From NCBI RefSeq assembly GCF_036023875.1, contig NZ_CP107931.1, forward strand, positions 2,604,001 through 2,668,000: a stretch of 64,000 bases of DNA, written 5' to 3'. This document shows, piece after piece, positions 1-7,089 of this stretch. The first letter of the stretch is position 1. Each line of letters begins with the position of its first letter. This DNA is from Mycobacterium sp. NBC_00419 (GTDB lineage Bacteria; Actinomycetota; Actinomycetes; Mycobacteriales; Mycobacteriaceae). Position numbers and translations under genes: made by a program. The notes under the pieces are model-generated. The model ran no database searches. It had not been told where the DNA came from and saw only the letters and a program-made list of their open reading frames with translations.

Positions 1-1059
1 CTCCGCCCCACCGAAGAGCTGGAGGTTCAGACCCGTTGCGGTGACGATGATGTCGGCTTCCAGTTCACGCCCGGAGCTCAGCTTGATCCCCGTCGCGGTG
101 AAACGCTCGATGGTGTCGGTCACCACCTCGGCGTGGCCCTTGCGGATGGTCCGGAACAGATCGCCGTTGGGGGCCAGGCACAGTCGCTCGTCCCACACCT
201 TGTAGGCCGGGCCGAAGTGCTTCTCGACGTCGTAGCCTTCCGGCAACCGGCGCTGCGCCATCGTCATCAACTGCTTGCGCATGAAGTCGGGGAAGCGCCG
301 GGCCAACCGGTACTGGGCGGACTGGAACAGGATGCTCTTCCACCGGTTCACCACGTAGGCGGGTTTGTCGGGCAGTACCTTGCTGACCCTGCTGGCGAAC
401 GGGTCGACATCGGGCAGCGCCCCGATGTAGGTGGGTGAGCGCTGCAGCATGGTCACGTGTGCGGCACCCGAATTCGCAAGCGCCGGAATGAGAGTCACTG
501 CGGTGGCACCACTGCCGATGACGACGACCTGCTTGCAGGTGTAGTCGAGGTCCTCGGGCCAGTGTTGCGGGTGCACGACGGTGCCGGTGAAGTCCTGCGC
601 GCCGGGGAACTCGGGCGAATAGCCCTCGTCGTAGTTGTAGTAGCCGCTGCAGGCAAACAGGAACGAGCAGGTGATGTCGCGTTGTTCGCCGTCGGCTTGG
701 ACCCGCACGGTCCACTGGTTATCGGCACTCGACCACTCGGCACTGACGACGCGCTGGTCGTAGCGGATGTGCCGGTCGATGCCGTACTCGCGCACGGTCT
801 CCTGCAGATAGCGCATGATCGACGGCCCGTCGGCGATCGCCTTGGTGTCGGTCCACGGCTTGAACCGGAAACCGAGGGTGAACATGTCGGAGTCCGAGCG
901 GATACCGGGGTACTTGAACAGATCCCAGGTGCCGCCGAGATTGGACCGGCGTTCGAGCACCACGAAGGTCTTGCCCGGGCAGCGGTCCTTCAAATGCCAG
1001 GCGGCGCTGATTCCGGAGATCCCTGCGCCCACGATCACCACATCGACGTGTTCGGTCAT
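1..1059 (-). CDS. ethA: EthA-type Baeyer-Villiger flavin monooxygenase (3' end outside window)
   Basis: FAD/NADPH-dependent monooxygenase. In M. tuberculosis EthA activates the prodrug ethionamide; its physiological substrates are ketones. About 353 N-terminal residues are visible, and the M. tuberculosis protein is about 489, so roughly the last quarter lies beyond the left edge. Seen: an FAD Rossmann motif GAGISG at residues 11-16, the Baeyer-Villiger fingerprint FTGTVVHPQHWP at 157-168, and the NADPH Rossmann motif GSGATA at 182-187. The ATG at 1059 gives the expected N-terminus MTEHVDVVIVGAG. On the minus strand a TAACGT hexamer (1066-1071) lies 6 nt before the ATG, consistent with a leaderless transcript. 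The divergent ethR and the operator between them support the call strongly. Confidence 0.95.
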   Translation of the reverse strand, partial: MTEHVDVVIVGAGISGISAAWHLKDRCPGKTFVVLERRSNLGGTWDLFKYPGIRSDSDMFTLGFRFKPWTDTKAIADGPSIMRYLQETVREYGIDRHIRYDQRVVSAEWSSADNQWTVRVQADGEQRDITCSFLFACSGYYNYDEGYSPEFPGAQDFTGTVVHPQHWPEDLDYTCKQVVVIGSGATAVTLIPALANSGAAHVTMLQRSPTYIGALPDVDPFASRVSKVLPDKPAYVVNRWKSILFQSAQYRLARRFPDFMRKQLMTMAQRRLPEGYDVEKHFGPAYKVWDERLCLAPNGDLFRTIRKGHAEVVTDTIERFTATGIKLSSGRELEADIIVTATGLNLQLFGGAE

Positions 1060-1071
1060 GCGGTCACGTTA

Positions 1072-1126
1072 TCAACACCGTGTTGAATAGGTCAACGCTG
1101 TGTCGAGAAATTCAACACCCTGTAAG
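1072..1126. promoter_or_regulatory. EthR operator: three 15-bp units at 20-bp spacing
   Basis: The 76-bp ethA-ethR gap holds a perfect dyad TCAACACCGTGTTGA at 1072-1086 and two degenerate copies, TCAACGCTGTGTCGA at 1092-1106 and TCAACACCCTGTAAG at 1112-1126. The period is exactly 20 bp and the total span 55 bp. EthR is known to bind a 55-bp operator cooperatively as several dimers, which fits. The array overlaps the probable -10 element of ethR (1123-1128) and lies directly upstream of that of ethA, so one array could repress both genes. Confidence 0.85.
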
Positions 1127-1135
1127 GTGAGGGCC

Positions 1136-1798
1136 GTGTCCGCCGTCAGTCCGACCCGCTCTCGAGGCCGCCGCGCCACCCGTCCCTCGGGTGACGAACG
1201 CGAGTCGGCGATCCTCACCACGCTGGAGCGAATGCTCGAGCAGCGGCCGTTCGCCGAGATCTCGGTCGACGACCTCGCCAAGGGCGCGGGCCTGTCGCGG
1301 CCGACCTTCTACTTCTACTTCGCGTCCAAGGACGCCGTCCTGGTGCGGCTGTTCGAGCGGATGATCACGGCCGCCGACCCGGCGGCCCTGAAGGCAGCCG
1401 ACCCGACGGCCGCCGACAATCCCGCACAGGTGTGGCGCGACGGCATCTTCGCGTTCTTCGAAGTGTTGCGGCCACACCGCAACGTGGCGCTGGCCGGGCT
1501 GACCGCGATGGGGTCGAGCCCCGGCCTACGGCAGTTGTGGTCGAGGTTCATGACGGCGTGGATTGATCACACCGCCACTCTCATCGAGGCCGAGCGGGCC
1601 CGCGGCGCAGCGCCGAACACCATCCCGGCACGCGACCTCGCGACGGCGCTGAACCTGATGAACGAGCGCGTCGTATTCGCCTCGCAGGGCGACCAGGAGC
1701 CCACCCTGCCCGAGGACGCCGCTCTCGACGCCGTCGCGCACGTCTGGGTGACGAGCATCTACGGCACCGTGCAGAACATGACGAACGCCACTTCTTAA
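1136..1798 (+). CDS. ethR: TetR-family repressor EthR
   Basis: Represses the divergent monooxygenase gene. The N-terminal helix-turn-helix is visible (ISVDDLAKGAGLSRPTFYFY, residues about 40-60), followed by an all-helical ligand domain with the conserved segment DLATALNLMNERVVFAS and the C-terminal VWVTSIYG. All of these match remembered M. tuberculosis EthR. The GTG at 1136 gives 220 aa (216 in M. tuberculosis). An upstream in-frame ATG-like start at 1100 would sit inside the operator and was rejected. A TAAGGT hexamer at 1123-1128, 7 nt before the GTG, suggests leaderless transcription and therefore autoregulation through the overlapping operator. Confidence 0.95.
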   Translation: MSAVSPTRSRGRRATRPSGDERESAILTTLERMLEQRPFAEISVDDLAKGAGLSRPTFYFYFASKDAVLVRLFERMITAADPAALKAADPTAADNPAQVWRDGIFAFFEVLRPHRNVALAGLTAMGSSPGLRQLWSRFMTAWIDHTATLIEAERARGAAPNTIPARDLATALNLMNERVVFASQGDQEPTLPEDAALDAVAHVWVTSIYGTVQNMTNATS

Positions 1799-1841
1799 CT
1801 CACTGCTTCCTAAACTGGACGGTTCTCCCTCCGGTTGGCCC

Positions 1842-1847
1842 TAATCT
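1842..1847 (+). promoter_or_regulatory. Probable -10 element (TAATCT) of the class A PBP gene
   Basis: TAATCT lies 7 nt before the ATG at 1855 and there is no Shine-Dalgarno sequence in the gap, which is the layout of mycobacterial leaderless promoters. No clear -35 element was identified. Confidence 0.45.
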
Positions 1848-1854
1848 GGCGGAC

Positions 1855-4386
1855 ATGTCGGAGGAGCAACCGGGGTTGCCGACCAGGAGAACCACCGTGG
1901 CACGGCTGGCGCTGTACTGCCTGCTCGCCGGCGTACTCGTTGCCGGGTTGCTGTTCCCGCTTGTCGGCGGCGCCGGGCTGGTGATCAACAATGCCTCCGA
2001 TGTGGCGGCCCAGGATTCGGCTCAACTCATGGAAGGCGAAGTGCCCACCGTCTCGACCATGGTGGACGCCGCGGGCAACCCGATCGCCTGGATCTACACC
2101 CAGCGGCGCTGGCCGGTCACCACCGACCGGATCGCCGACACGATGAAACTGGCGATCGTCTCCATCGAGGACAAGCGATTTGCCGATCACAACGGGATGG
2201 ACATCCAGGGCACGCTGACGGGTCTGGCCGGCTTTCTGAAGGGCGACGTCGACACCCGCGGCGGCTCGACGATCGAGCAGCAGTACATCAAGAACTACAA
2301 CCTTCTGGTCAACGCGCAGACCGATGCCGAGCGGCGGGCCGCCGTCGAGACCACGCCGGCCCGCAAGCTCCGCGAGATCCGGATGGCACTGGCGCTGGAC
2401 AAGGTGCTGTCCAAGCCCGAGATCCTGACCCGGTATCTGAACCTGGTGTCCTTCGGCAACGGCGCCTACGGCGTCCAGGACGCCGCGAAGACCTATTTCG
2501 CGGTCAACGCCGCCGACCTGAACTGGCAGCAGGCCGCACTGTTGGCCGGGATGGTGCAGTCGACCAGTTCGCTCAACCCGTACACCAATCCCGATGCCGC
2601 ACTTGCCCGCCGCAACCTGGTGCTCGACACCATGATCGAGAACCTGCCCGACAAGGCCGACGAACTGCGCGCCGCCCGCGCACAACCGCTGGGCATCCTG
2701 CCCCAGCCCGCGACGCTGCCGGAGGGCTGCATCGCCGCCGGCGACCGCGGATTCTTCTGTGACTACGTCCTGCAGTACCTGGCCAGGGCCGGCATCAGCA
2801 AGGCCGACATCGCCCGCAACGGCTACCTGATCAAGACCACGCTGGACCCCAAGGTGCAGAACAGCGTCAAGAAGGCGATCGACTCGGTCGCCAGCCCGAC
2901 CCTGGACGGCGTGGCCAGCGTCATGACGGTGATCCGGCCGGGCCAAGACGCCCACAAGGTGCTGGCCATGGGCGACAACCGCGGCTACGGCCTGCGGCTG
3001 GATGCCGGTGAAACAGTTCAGCCACAACCATTTTCGTTGGCCGGAGACGGCGCCGGATCGATCTTCAAGATCTTCACGACAGCCGCCGCCCTCGAGATGG
3101 GCATGGGTATCAACGCTCAACTCGAGGTGCCGCCCACTTTTCAGGGCAAAGGGCTGGGGACCAGCGGCACTCCCGGCTGCCCGCCCGACACCTGGTGTGT
3201 GAAGAACGCGGGCGGCTACCGCACGCCGATGAGCGTCACCGACGCGCTGGCGCAGTCGCCCAACACCGCGTTCGCCCGCCTGATCCAGCAGGTCGGTGTG
3301 CCGCGCGCGGTGGACATGGCGGTCAAGCTCGGGCTGCGCTCCTACGCCGAGCCGGGCACCGCCCGCGCCTACGATCCGGAGAAGAACGAGAGCCTGGCCG
3401 ACTTCATCAAGCGGCAGAACCTGGGTTCGTTCACGCTGGGCCCGTTCCAGCTCAACGCGCTGGAGCTGTCCAACGTCGCCGCCACCTTGGCCTCGGGCGG
3501 AATGTGGTGCCCGCCAAGCCCGATCGCCGAGATCTTCGATCGAAGTGGCAAACCGGTCGCGGTCGAAACCTCGAAGTGCGAACAGGTCGTGCCGCCGGGG
3601 TTGGCCAACACCATGGCCAACGCGCTGAGTAAGGACTCCACCGGCGGCACCGCCGCGAGTTCGGCGGGCTCGGTGGGCTGGAGCCTGCCGATGGCGGGTA
3701 AGACCGGAACCACCGAGTCGCACCGCTCCTCGGGATTCCTCGGCTTCACGAACCAGTACGCGGCGGCGAACTACATCTTCGACGACTCACCCAAGCCGGG
3801 CGGGCTGTGCTCCTGGCCGCTGCGCAAATGCGGGTACGGCAACCTCTACGGCGGCAACGAGCCGGCCCGGACGTGGTTCACGGCGATGAAGCCGATCGCC
3901 GAGGACTTCGGTCCAATCGCGTTGCCCCCCACCGATCCCCGCTATGTCGACGGCGGCCCCGGCAGCGAGGTGCCCAGCATCACCGGACTCAGTGTCGACG
4001 CGGCGAAGAGGCGTATACGTGACGCCGGATTCCAGGTCTCCGACCTGCCGACGCCGATCAACAGCTACGCATCCAAGGGATCGGTCGTCGGCACCACCCC
4101 GAAGGGCAAGACCATCCCGGGCTCGATCATCACCATCAACACCAGCAATGGCATCGCGCCGGCGCCGCCACCGATGGCTCTGCCCCCGCCGCCACCGGAC
4201 GCCCCGCCGCCACCGGATGGCCTGCCGCCCCCACCGGACGTCCAGATCATCGAGATACCGGGCCTGCCGCCGATCACGATCCCGATGTTCCCGCCGCCGG
4301 CCCCGCCGCCACCACCCCCACCACCGGAGCCACCCCCGCCACCGCCACCACCACCACCGCCGGAGGCCCCGCCGCCACCGCCGTAG
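1855..4386 (+). CDS. ponA2: PonA2-type bifunctional class A penicillin-binding protein
   Basis: Peptidoglycan glycosyltransferase/transpeptidase anchored in the membrane, 843 aa. In order: a cytoplasmic tail and one TM helix (about 15-38); a GT51 domain with the catalytic-Glu segment SIEDKRF (E105) and GGSTIEQQYIKN; a transpeptidase domain with SIFK (S402-K405), SPN (468-470) and KTG (616-618); one PASTA domain (about 706-770); and a very Pro-rich tail to the end. A single PASTA domain plus a Pro tail marks the mycobacterial PonA2 group, and the sequence closely follows remembered Rv3682. The neighbours (ethR, dinB) are not those of Rv3682, so this may be a second PonA2-like paralogue of the kind called PonA3 in some rapid growers. 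All catalytic motifs are intact. Confidence 0.9.
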   Translation: MSEEQPGLPTRRTTVARLALYCLLAGVLVAGLLFPLVGGAGLVINNASDVAAQDSAQLMEGEVPTVSTMVDAAGNPIAWIYTQRRWPVTTDRIADTMKLAIVSIEDKRFADHNGMDIQGTLTGLAGFLKGDVDTRGGSTIEQQYIKNYNLLVNAQTDAERRAAVETTPARKLREIRMALALDKVLSKPEILTRYLNLVSFGNGAYGVQDAAKTYFAVNAADLNWQQAALLAGMVQSTSSLNPYTNPDAALARRNLVLDTMIENLPDKADELRAARAQPLGILPQPATLPEGCIAAGDRGFFCDYVLQYLARAGISKADIARNGYLIKTTLDPKVQNSVKKAIDSVASPTLDGVASVMTVIRPGQDAHKVLAMGDNRGYGLRLDAGETVQPQPFSLAGDGAGSIFKIFTTAAALEMGMGINAQLEVPPTFQGKGLGTSGTPGCPPDTWCVKNAGGYRTPMSVTDALAQSPNTAFARLIQQVGVPRAVDMAVKLGLRSYAEPGTARAYDPEKNESLADFIKRQNLGSFTLGPFQLNALELSNVAATLASGGMWCPPSPIAEIFDRSGKPVAVETSKCEQVVPPGLANTMANALSKDSTGGTAASSAGSVGWSLPMAGKTGTTESHRSSGFLGFTNQYAAANYIFDDSPKPGGLCSWPLRKCGYGNLYGGNEPARTWFTAMKPIAEDFGPIALPPTDPRYVDGGPGSEVPSITGLSVDAAKRRIRDAGFQVSDLPTPINSYASKGSVVGTTPKGKTIPGSIITINTSNGIAPAPPPMALPPPPPDAPPPPDGLPPPPDVQIIEIPGLPPITIPMFPPPAPPPPPPPPEPPPPPPPPPPPEAPPPPP

Positions 4387-4404
4387 GACTGTCGGACCGG
4401 CATG

Positions 4405-4418
4405 CGAACATATGTTCG
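4405..4418. promoter_or_regulatory. SOS-box-like palindrome over the dinB start codon
   Basis: CGAACATATGTTCG is a perfect 14-bp palindrome. It matches 10 of 12 defined positions of the mycobacterial LexA box TCGAAC-N4-GTTCGA; only the two outermost bases differ. It contains the ATG at 4412 and ends on the first base of an alternative GTG at 4418. LexA bound here would block initiation or elongation at the first codon. Confidence 0.55.
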
Positions 4419-5617
4419 TGTCCGGCGGTCTGGCGACCATCCTGCACGCTGACCTCGACTCGTTCTACGCATCGGTGGAGCAGCGTGATGACCCGACGCT
4501 GCGCGGCCGGCCCGTGATCGTCGGCGGCGGTGTCGTGCTGGCCGCCAGCTATGAGGCCAAGGCGTACGGCGTGCGCACGGCGATGGGCGGCCAGCAGGCT
4601 CGTCGGCTGTGCCCGGCCGCCATCGTCGTCCCGCCCCGGATGTCGGCCTACAGCCGCGCCAGCGCGGCCGTGTTCGAGGTGTTCGGTGACGTCACCCCGC
4701 TGGTCGAGCCGCTCTCGGTGGACGAGGCGTTCCTCGACGTCTCCGGGCTCCGCCGGCTCAGCGGCGACCCGGTACAGATCGGGGCGCGGCTGCGCGAGCA
4801 GGTTCGCGATCGGGTGGGACTGCCCATCACGGTGGGCATTGCGCGCACCAAGTTCCTGGCGAAGGTGGCCAGCCAGCAGGCCAAACCGGATGGGCTGCTG
4901 CTGGTTTCGCCCGACGCCGAGCTCGAGTTCCTGCATCCGCTGCCCGTGCGCAGCTTGTGGGGTGTCGGCGCCAAGACCGCGGAAAAGCTCCAGTCGCACG
5001 GCATCCACACCGTCGCCCAGGTGGCCGAACTCGGCGAGTCGACGTTGGCCGCACTGGTCGGCGGCGCGATGGGCAGGCAGCTTTTCGCGCTGTCGCGCAA
5101 CATCGACCGCCGACGGGTGCAGACCGGCAGCCAGCGCCGGTCGGTGGGAGCGCAGCGGGCCCTGGGCAGGCGTCGGATGCCGCCCGCCGAACTCGACGCT
5201 GTGGTCGTCGGCCTGGTGGACCGGATCACCCGGCGGATGCGGGCAGCGCAGCGCACGGGACGGACCGTCGTGCTCCGGTTGCGCTTCGACGACTTCGATC
5301 GGGTCACCCGCTCACGCACAATGCCGCGGGCGACGGCGTCGACCGAGGCCGTGTTGGCGACGGCCCGGGCGCTCGTCGGGGAGGCGGCGCCGCTGATCGC
5401 CGAGCGGGGCATCACGCTGATCGGGTTCGCGGTCTCCAACATCGACCGCGACGGGGCCCAGCAGCTGGAGTTGCCGCTCGACGGTCCGCAACCCGACCTG
5501 CTCGACCTCGATGCCGCGGTCGACAGAGTGCGCCGCCGCTACGGCAACTCGGCGGTGACCCGCGGCGTGCTGGTGGGCCGGGACCCCGGCCTGGAGATGC
5601 CTCAGCTTCCAGACTGA
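4412..5617 (+). CDS. dinB: DNA polymerase IV, Y-family translesion polymerase
   Basis: Error-prone polymerase that bypasses damaged template bases. From the ATG at 4412 it is 401 aa. Catalytic acidic residues are in HADLDSFY (D14) and SVDEAFLDV (D104, E105), and an aromatic residue (Y19) sits at the sugar steric-gate position. Next come a thumb helix-hairpin-helix (LWGVGAKTAEKL) and a little-finger domain. The C-terminal QLELPL resembles a beta-clamp-binding motif. A GTG at 4418 is an equally possible start (402 less 2 codons). It begins 25 bp after the PBP gene and overlaps the convergent PHP-domain gene by 16 bp. The palindrome at its start suggests SOS control. Confidence 0.93.
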   Translation: MFVSGGLATILHADLDSFYASVEQRDDPTLRGRPVIVGGGVVLAASYEAKAYGVRTAMGGQQARRLCPAAIVVPPRMSAYSRASAAVFEVFGDVTPLVEPLSVDEAFLDVSGLRRLSGDPVQIGARLREQVRDRVGLPITVGIARTKFLAKVASQQAKPDGLLLVSPDAELEFLHPLPVRSLWGVGAKTAEKLQSHGIHTVAQVAELGESTLAALVGGAMGRQLFALSRNIDRRRVQTGSQRRSVGAQRALGRRRMPPAELDAVVVGLVDRITRRMRAAQRTGRTVVLRLRFDDFDRVTRSRTMPRATASTEAVLATARALVGEAAPLIAERGITLIGFAVSNIDRDGAQQLELPLDGPQPDLLDLDAAVDRVRRRYGNSAVTRGVLVGRDPGLEMPQLPD

Positions 5618-6612
5618 GCCCAGCCGACGAGCTTGTCCGCCGACCAGGTGTTGATGATCCGGTCGACGGGGACGTCGGCGTCCAGCGCGCGCTGTGCGCC
5701 GTAGCCCAGGAAGTCCAGCTGGCCGGGCGCGTGGGCGTCGGTGTCGATGGAGAACTCGCAGCCGATCTCCAGGGCGAGGTTCAGCAACCGGGTCGGTGGG
5801 TCGCGACGCTCCGGGCGGGAGTTGATCTCGACGGCCGTCCGGTGCGTGTGGCAGGCGTGAAACACCTTCTCCGCGTCGAAACTCGACTCGGCCCGGATGC
5901 CGCGACTGCCCGTCACCAGCCGGCCCGTGCAGTGCCCGAGCACGTTGACGCGGGAGTTGGTCACCGCGCGCACCATGCGCCGCGTCATCGACGGGGCGTC
6001 CATCGAGAGCTTGGAGTGCACGCTGGCCACCACGATGTCGAGGCGGTCGAGCAGCTCAGAATCCTGATCGAGGGTGCCGTCGTCGAGAATGTCGACCTCG
6101 ATGCCGGTCAGGATGCGCAGCGGCGCCACCTTCTCGCGCAGCTCGTCGATGATGTCGAGCTGGCGACGCAGGCGCTCAGCCGACAGCCCGTTGGCGATCC
6201 TGAGGCGCGGCGAGTGGTCGGTCAGCGCACAGTACTCGTGTCCCAGCGCCGCGGCGGTGAGCATCATCTCCTCGATCGGGGCGGAGCCGTCCGACCAGTT
6301 GGAATGACAGTGCAGATCGCCCCGGATGGCAGTCCTGATGTGCCCGCCTCCGAGATCCGTTGCCGTCGAGCGCAATTCGACAAGCGCGTCGGGGATCTCG
6401 CCACCGACGGCCTGGGCGATGACGGTGGCGGTCTTGGGTCCGATCCCGGGGATCGACTGCCAGGTGTTGGCCGTGGCGTGCCGGTCACGCGCGGTCTCGT
6501 CGAGGGCTTCGACGATGTCGGCAGCCTTGCGGTAGGCCATCACACGTCGGGAGTCCTCCCGCGCGCGGTCCTTGTAGTACGCGATCTCGCGCAGGGCGGC
6601 CACCGGGTCCAT
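5602..6612 (-). CDS. PHP-domain phosphoesterase with helix-hairpin-helix (Rv3856c family)
   Basis: 336 aa. N-terminal helix-hairpin-helix DNA-binding region (SIPGIGPKTA, residues 53-62), then a PHP metallophosphoesterase domain opening with HCHSNWSDG (H101, H103) and continuing with ALTDHSPR, GIEVDIL, VVASVHSK, NVLGHCTGR, VEINSRPERRD and SIDTDAHAPG, all typical metal ligands. This resembles the C-terminal half of bacterial family X polymerases without the polymerase core, so a role in DNA repair or 3'-end processing is plausible but inferred. In M. tuberculosis the orthologous position is next to ethR and gltBD, as here. The start at 6612 follows a GGAGTG ribosome site. Confidence 0.85.
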   Translation of the reverse strand: MDPVAALREIAYYKDRAREDSRRVMAYRKAADIVEALDETARDRHATANTWQSIPGIGPKTATVIAQAVGGEIPDALVELRSTATDLGGGHIRTAIRGDLHCHSNWSDGSAPIEEMMLTAAALGHEYCALTDHSPRLRIANGLSAERLRRQLDIIDELREKVAPLRILTGIEVDILDDGTLDQDSELLDRLDIVVASVHSKLSMDAPSMTRRMVRAVTNSRVNVLGHCTGRLVTGSRGIRAESSFDAEKVFHACHTHRTAVEINSRPERRDPPTRLLNLALEIGCEFSIDTDAHAPGQLDFLGYGAQRALDADVPVDRIINTWSADKLVGWAQSGS

Positions 6613-6662
6613 CACTCCAGTCTGCTCCCGGTTTTGGCCGCACTGCCATCCACGGCTACAGT

Positions 6663-6684
6663 GGATTGAGGAATCGTTCAATCC
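6663..6684. promoter_or_regulatory. Inverted repeat upstream of arsR-sulP
   Basis: GGATTGA and TCAATCC form perfect 7-bp arms around an 8-bp spacer, ending 27 bp before the arsR start. The size and place suit an ArsR-dimer operator for autoregulation of arsR-sulP. The assignment is inferred from position only. Confidence 0.5.
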
Positions 6685-6711
6685 ATCAATCAGTATCAAG
6701 TGAGGATCGCC

Positions 6712-7089
6712 GTGCCCAGCACCGTTCCCGGCGGAACCGAACGGCCGCTCTACGAGATCAAGGCCAACCTGTTCAAGGCGCTGGCCCATCCGGCCCGCAT
6801 CCGGGTCCTGGAAATCCTGTCGGCCAACGCCCGCGCCACCACGGTCAGCGAGATCCTCGCCCACACCGATATCGAGCCCACCCTGCTGTCGCAGCATCTG
6901 GCCGTCCTCAAGCGCCACCAGGTGGTCCGCGCCGAACGGGTCGGCAACGCGGTCTACTACGAGCTCGCCCACCCCTCGATCCGCGACCTGCTCGTGATCG
7001 CCCGCGCCTTCCTGGCCGACACCCTCAAATCCCAGCAGCAACAGCTCGAGGCGTTCGCCGCGCTACCGCCGATCGGCGGGCCCAAGTGA
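6712..7089 (+). CDS. ArsR/SmtB-family regulator without cysteines
   Basis: 125-aa winged-helix repressor: ALAHPARIRVLEIL is followed by the recognition region DIEPTLLSQHLAVLKRHQVV and wing RVGNAVYYEL. The protein has no cysteine, so the alpha-3 thiolate metal site (ELCVCD type) is missing. The alpha-5 helix (HPSIRDLLVIARAFLADTL) lacks the usual DxH/HxxH zinc ligands. It probably senses something other than a thiophilic metal. A GTG at 6712 preceded by AGGA is preferred; a GTG at 6700 would add four residues. Its stop overlaps the start of sulP (GTGA), so the two are co-translated and the likely regulated activity is anion transport. Confidence 0.85.
   Translation: MPSTVPGGTERPLYEIKANLFKALAHPARIRVLEILSANARATTVSEILAHTDIEPTLLSQHLAVLKRHQVVRAERVGNAVYYELAHPSIRDLLVIARAFLADTLKSQQQQLEAFAALPPIGGPK

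Noticed and set aside
1810..3723. A 637-codon minus-strand frame opposite the PBP gene
   Set aside because: Shadow frame; the plus strand encodes all PBP catalytic motifs in order.
4170..4386. Proline-coding repeat at the end of the PBP gene as a DNA repeat element
   Set aside because: It is in frame, continues the protein and is known from PonA2 relatives, so it is low-complexity coding sequence and not a separate element. The same holds for the Gly tract in PPE69.
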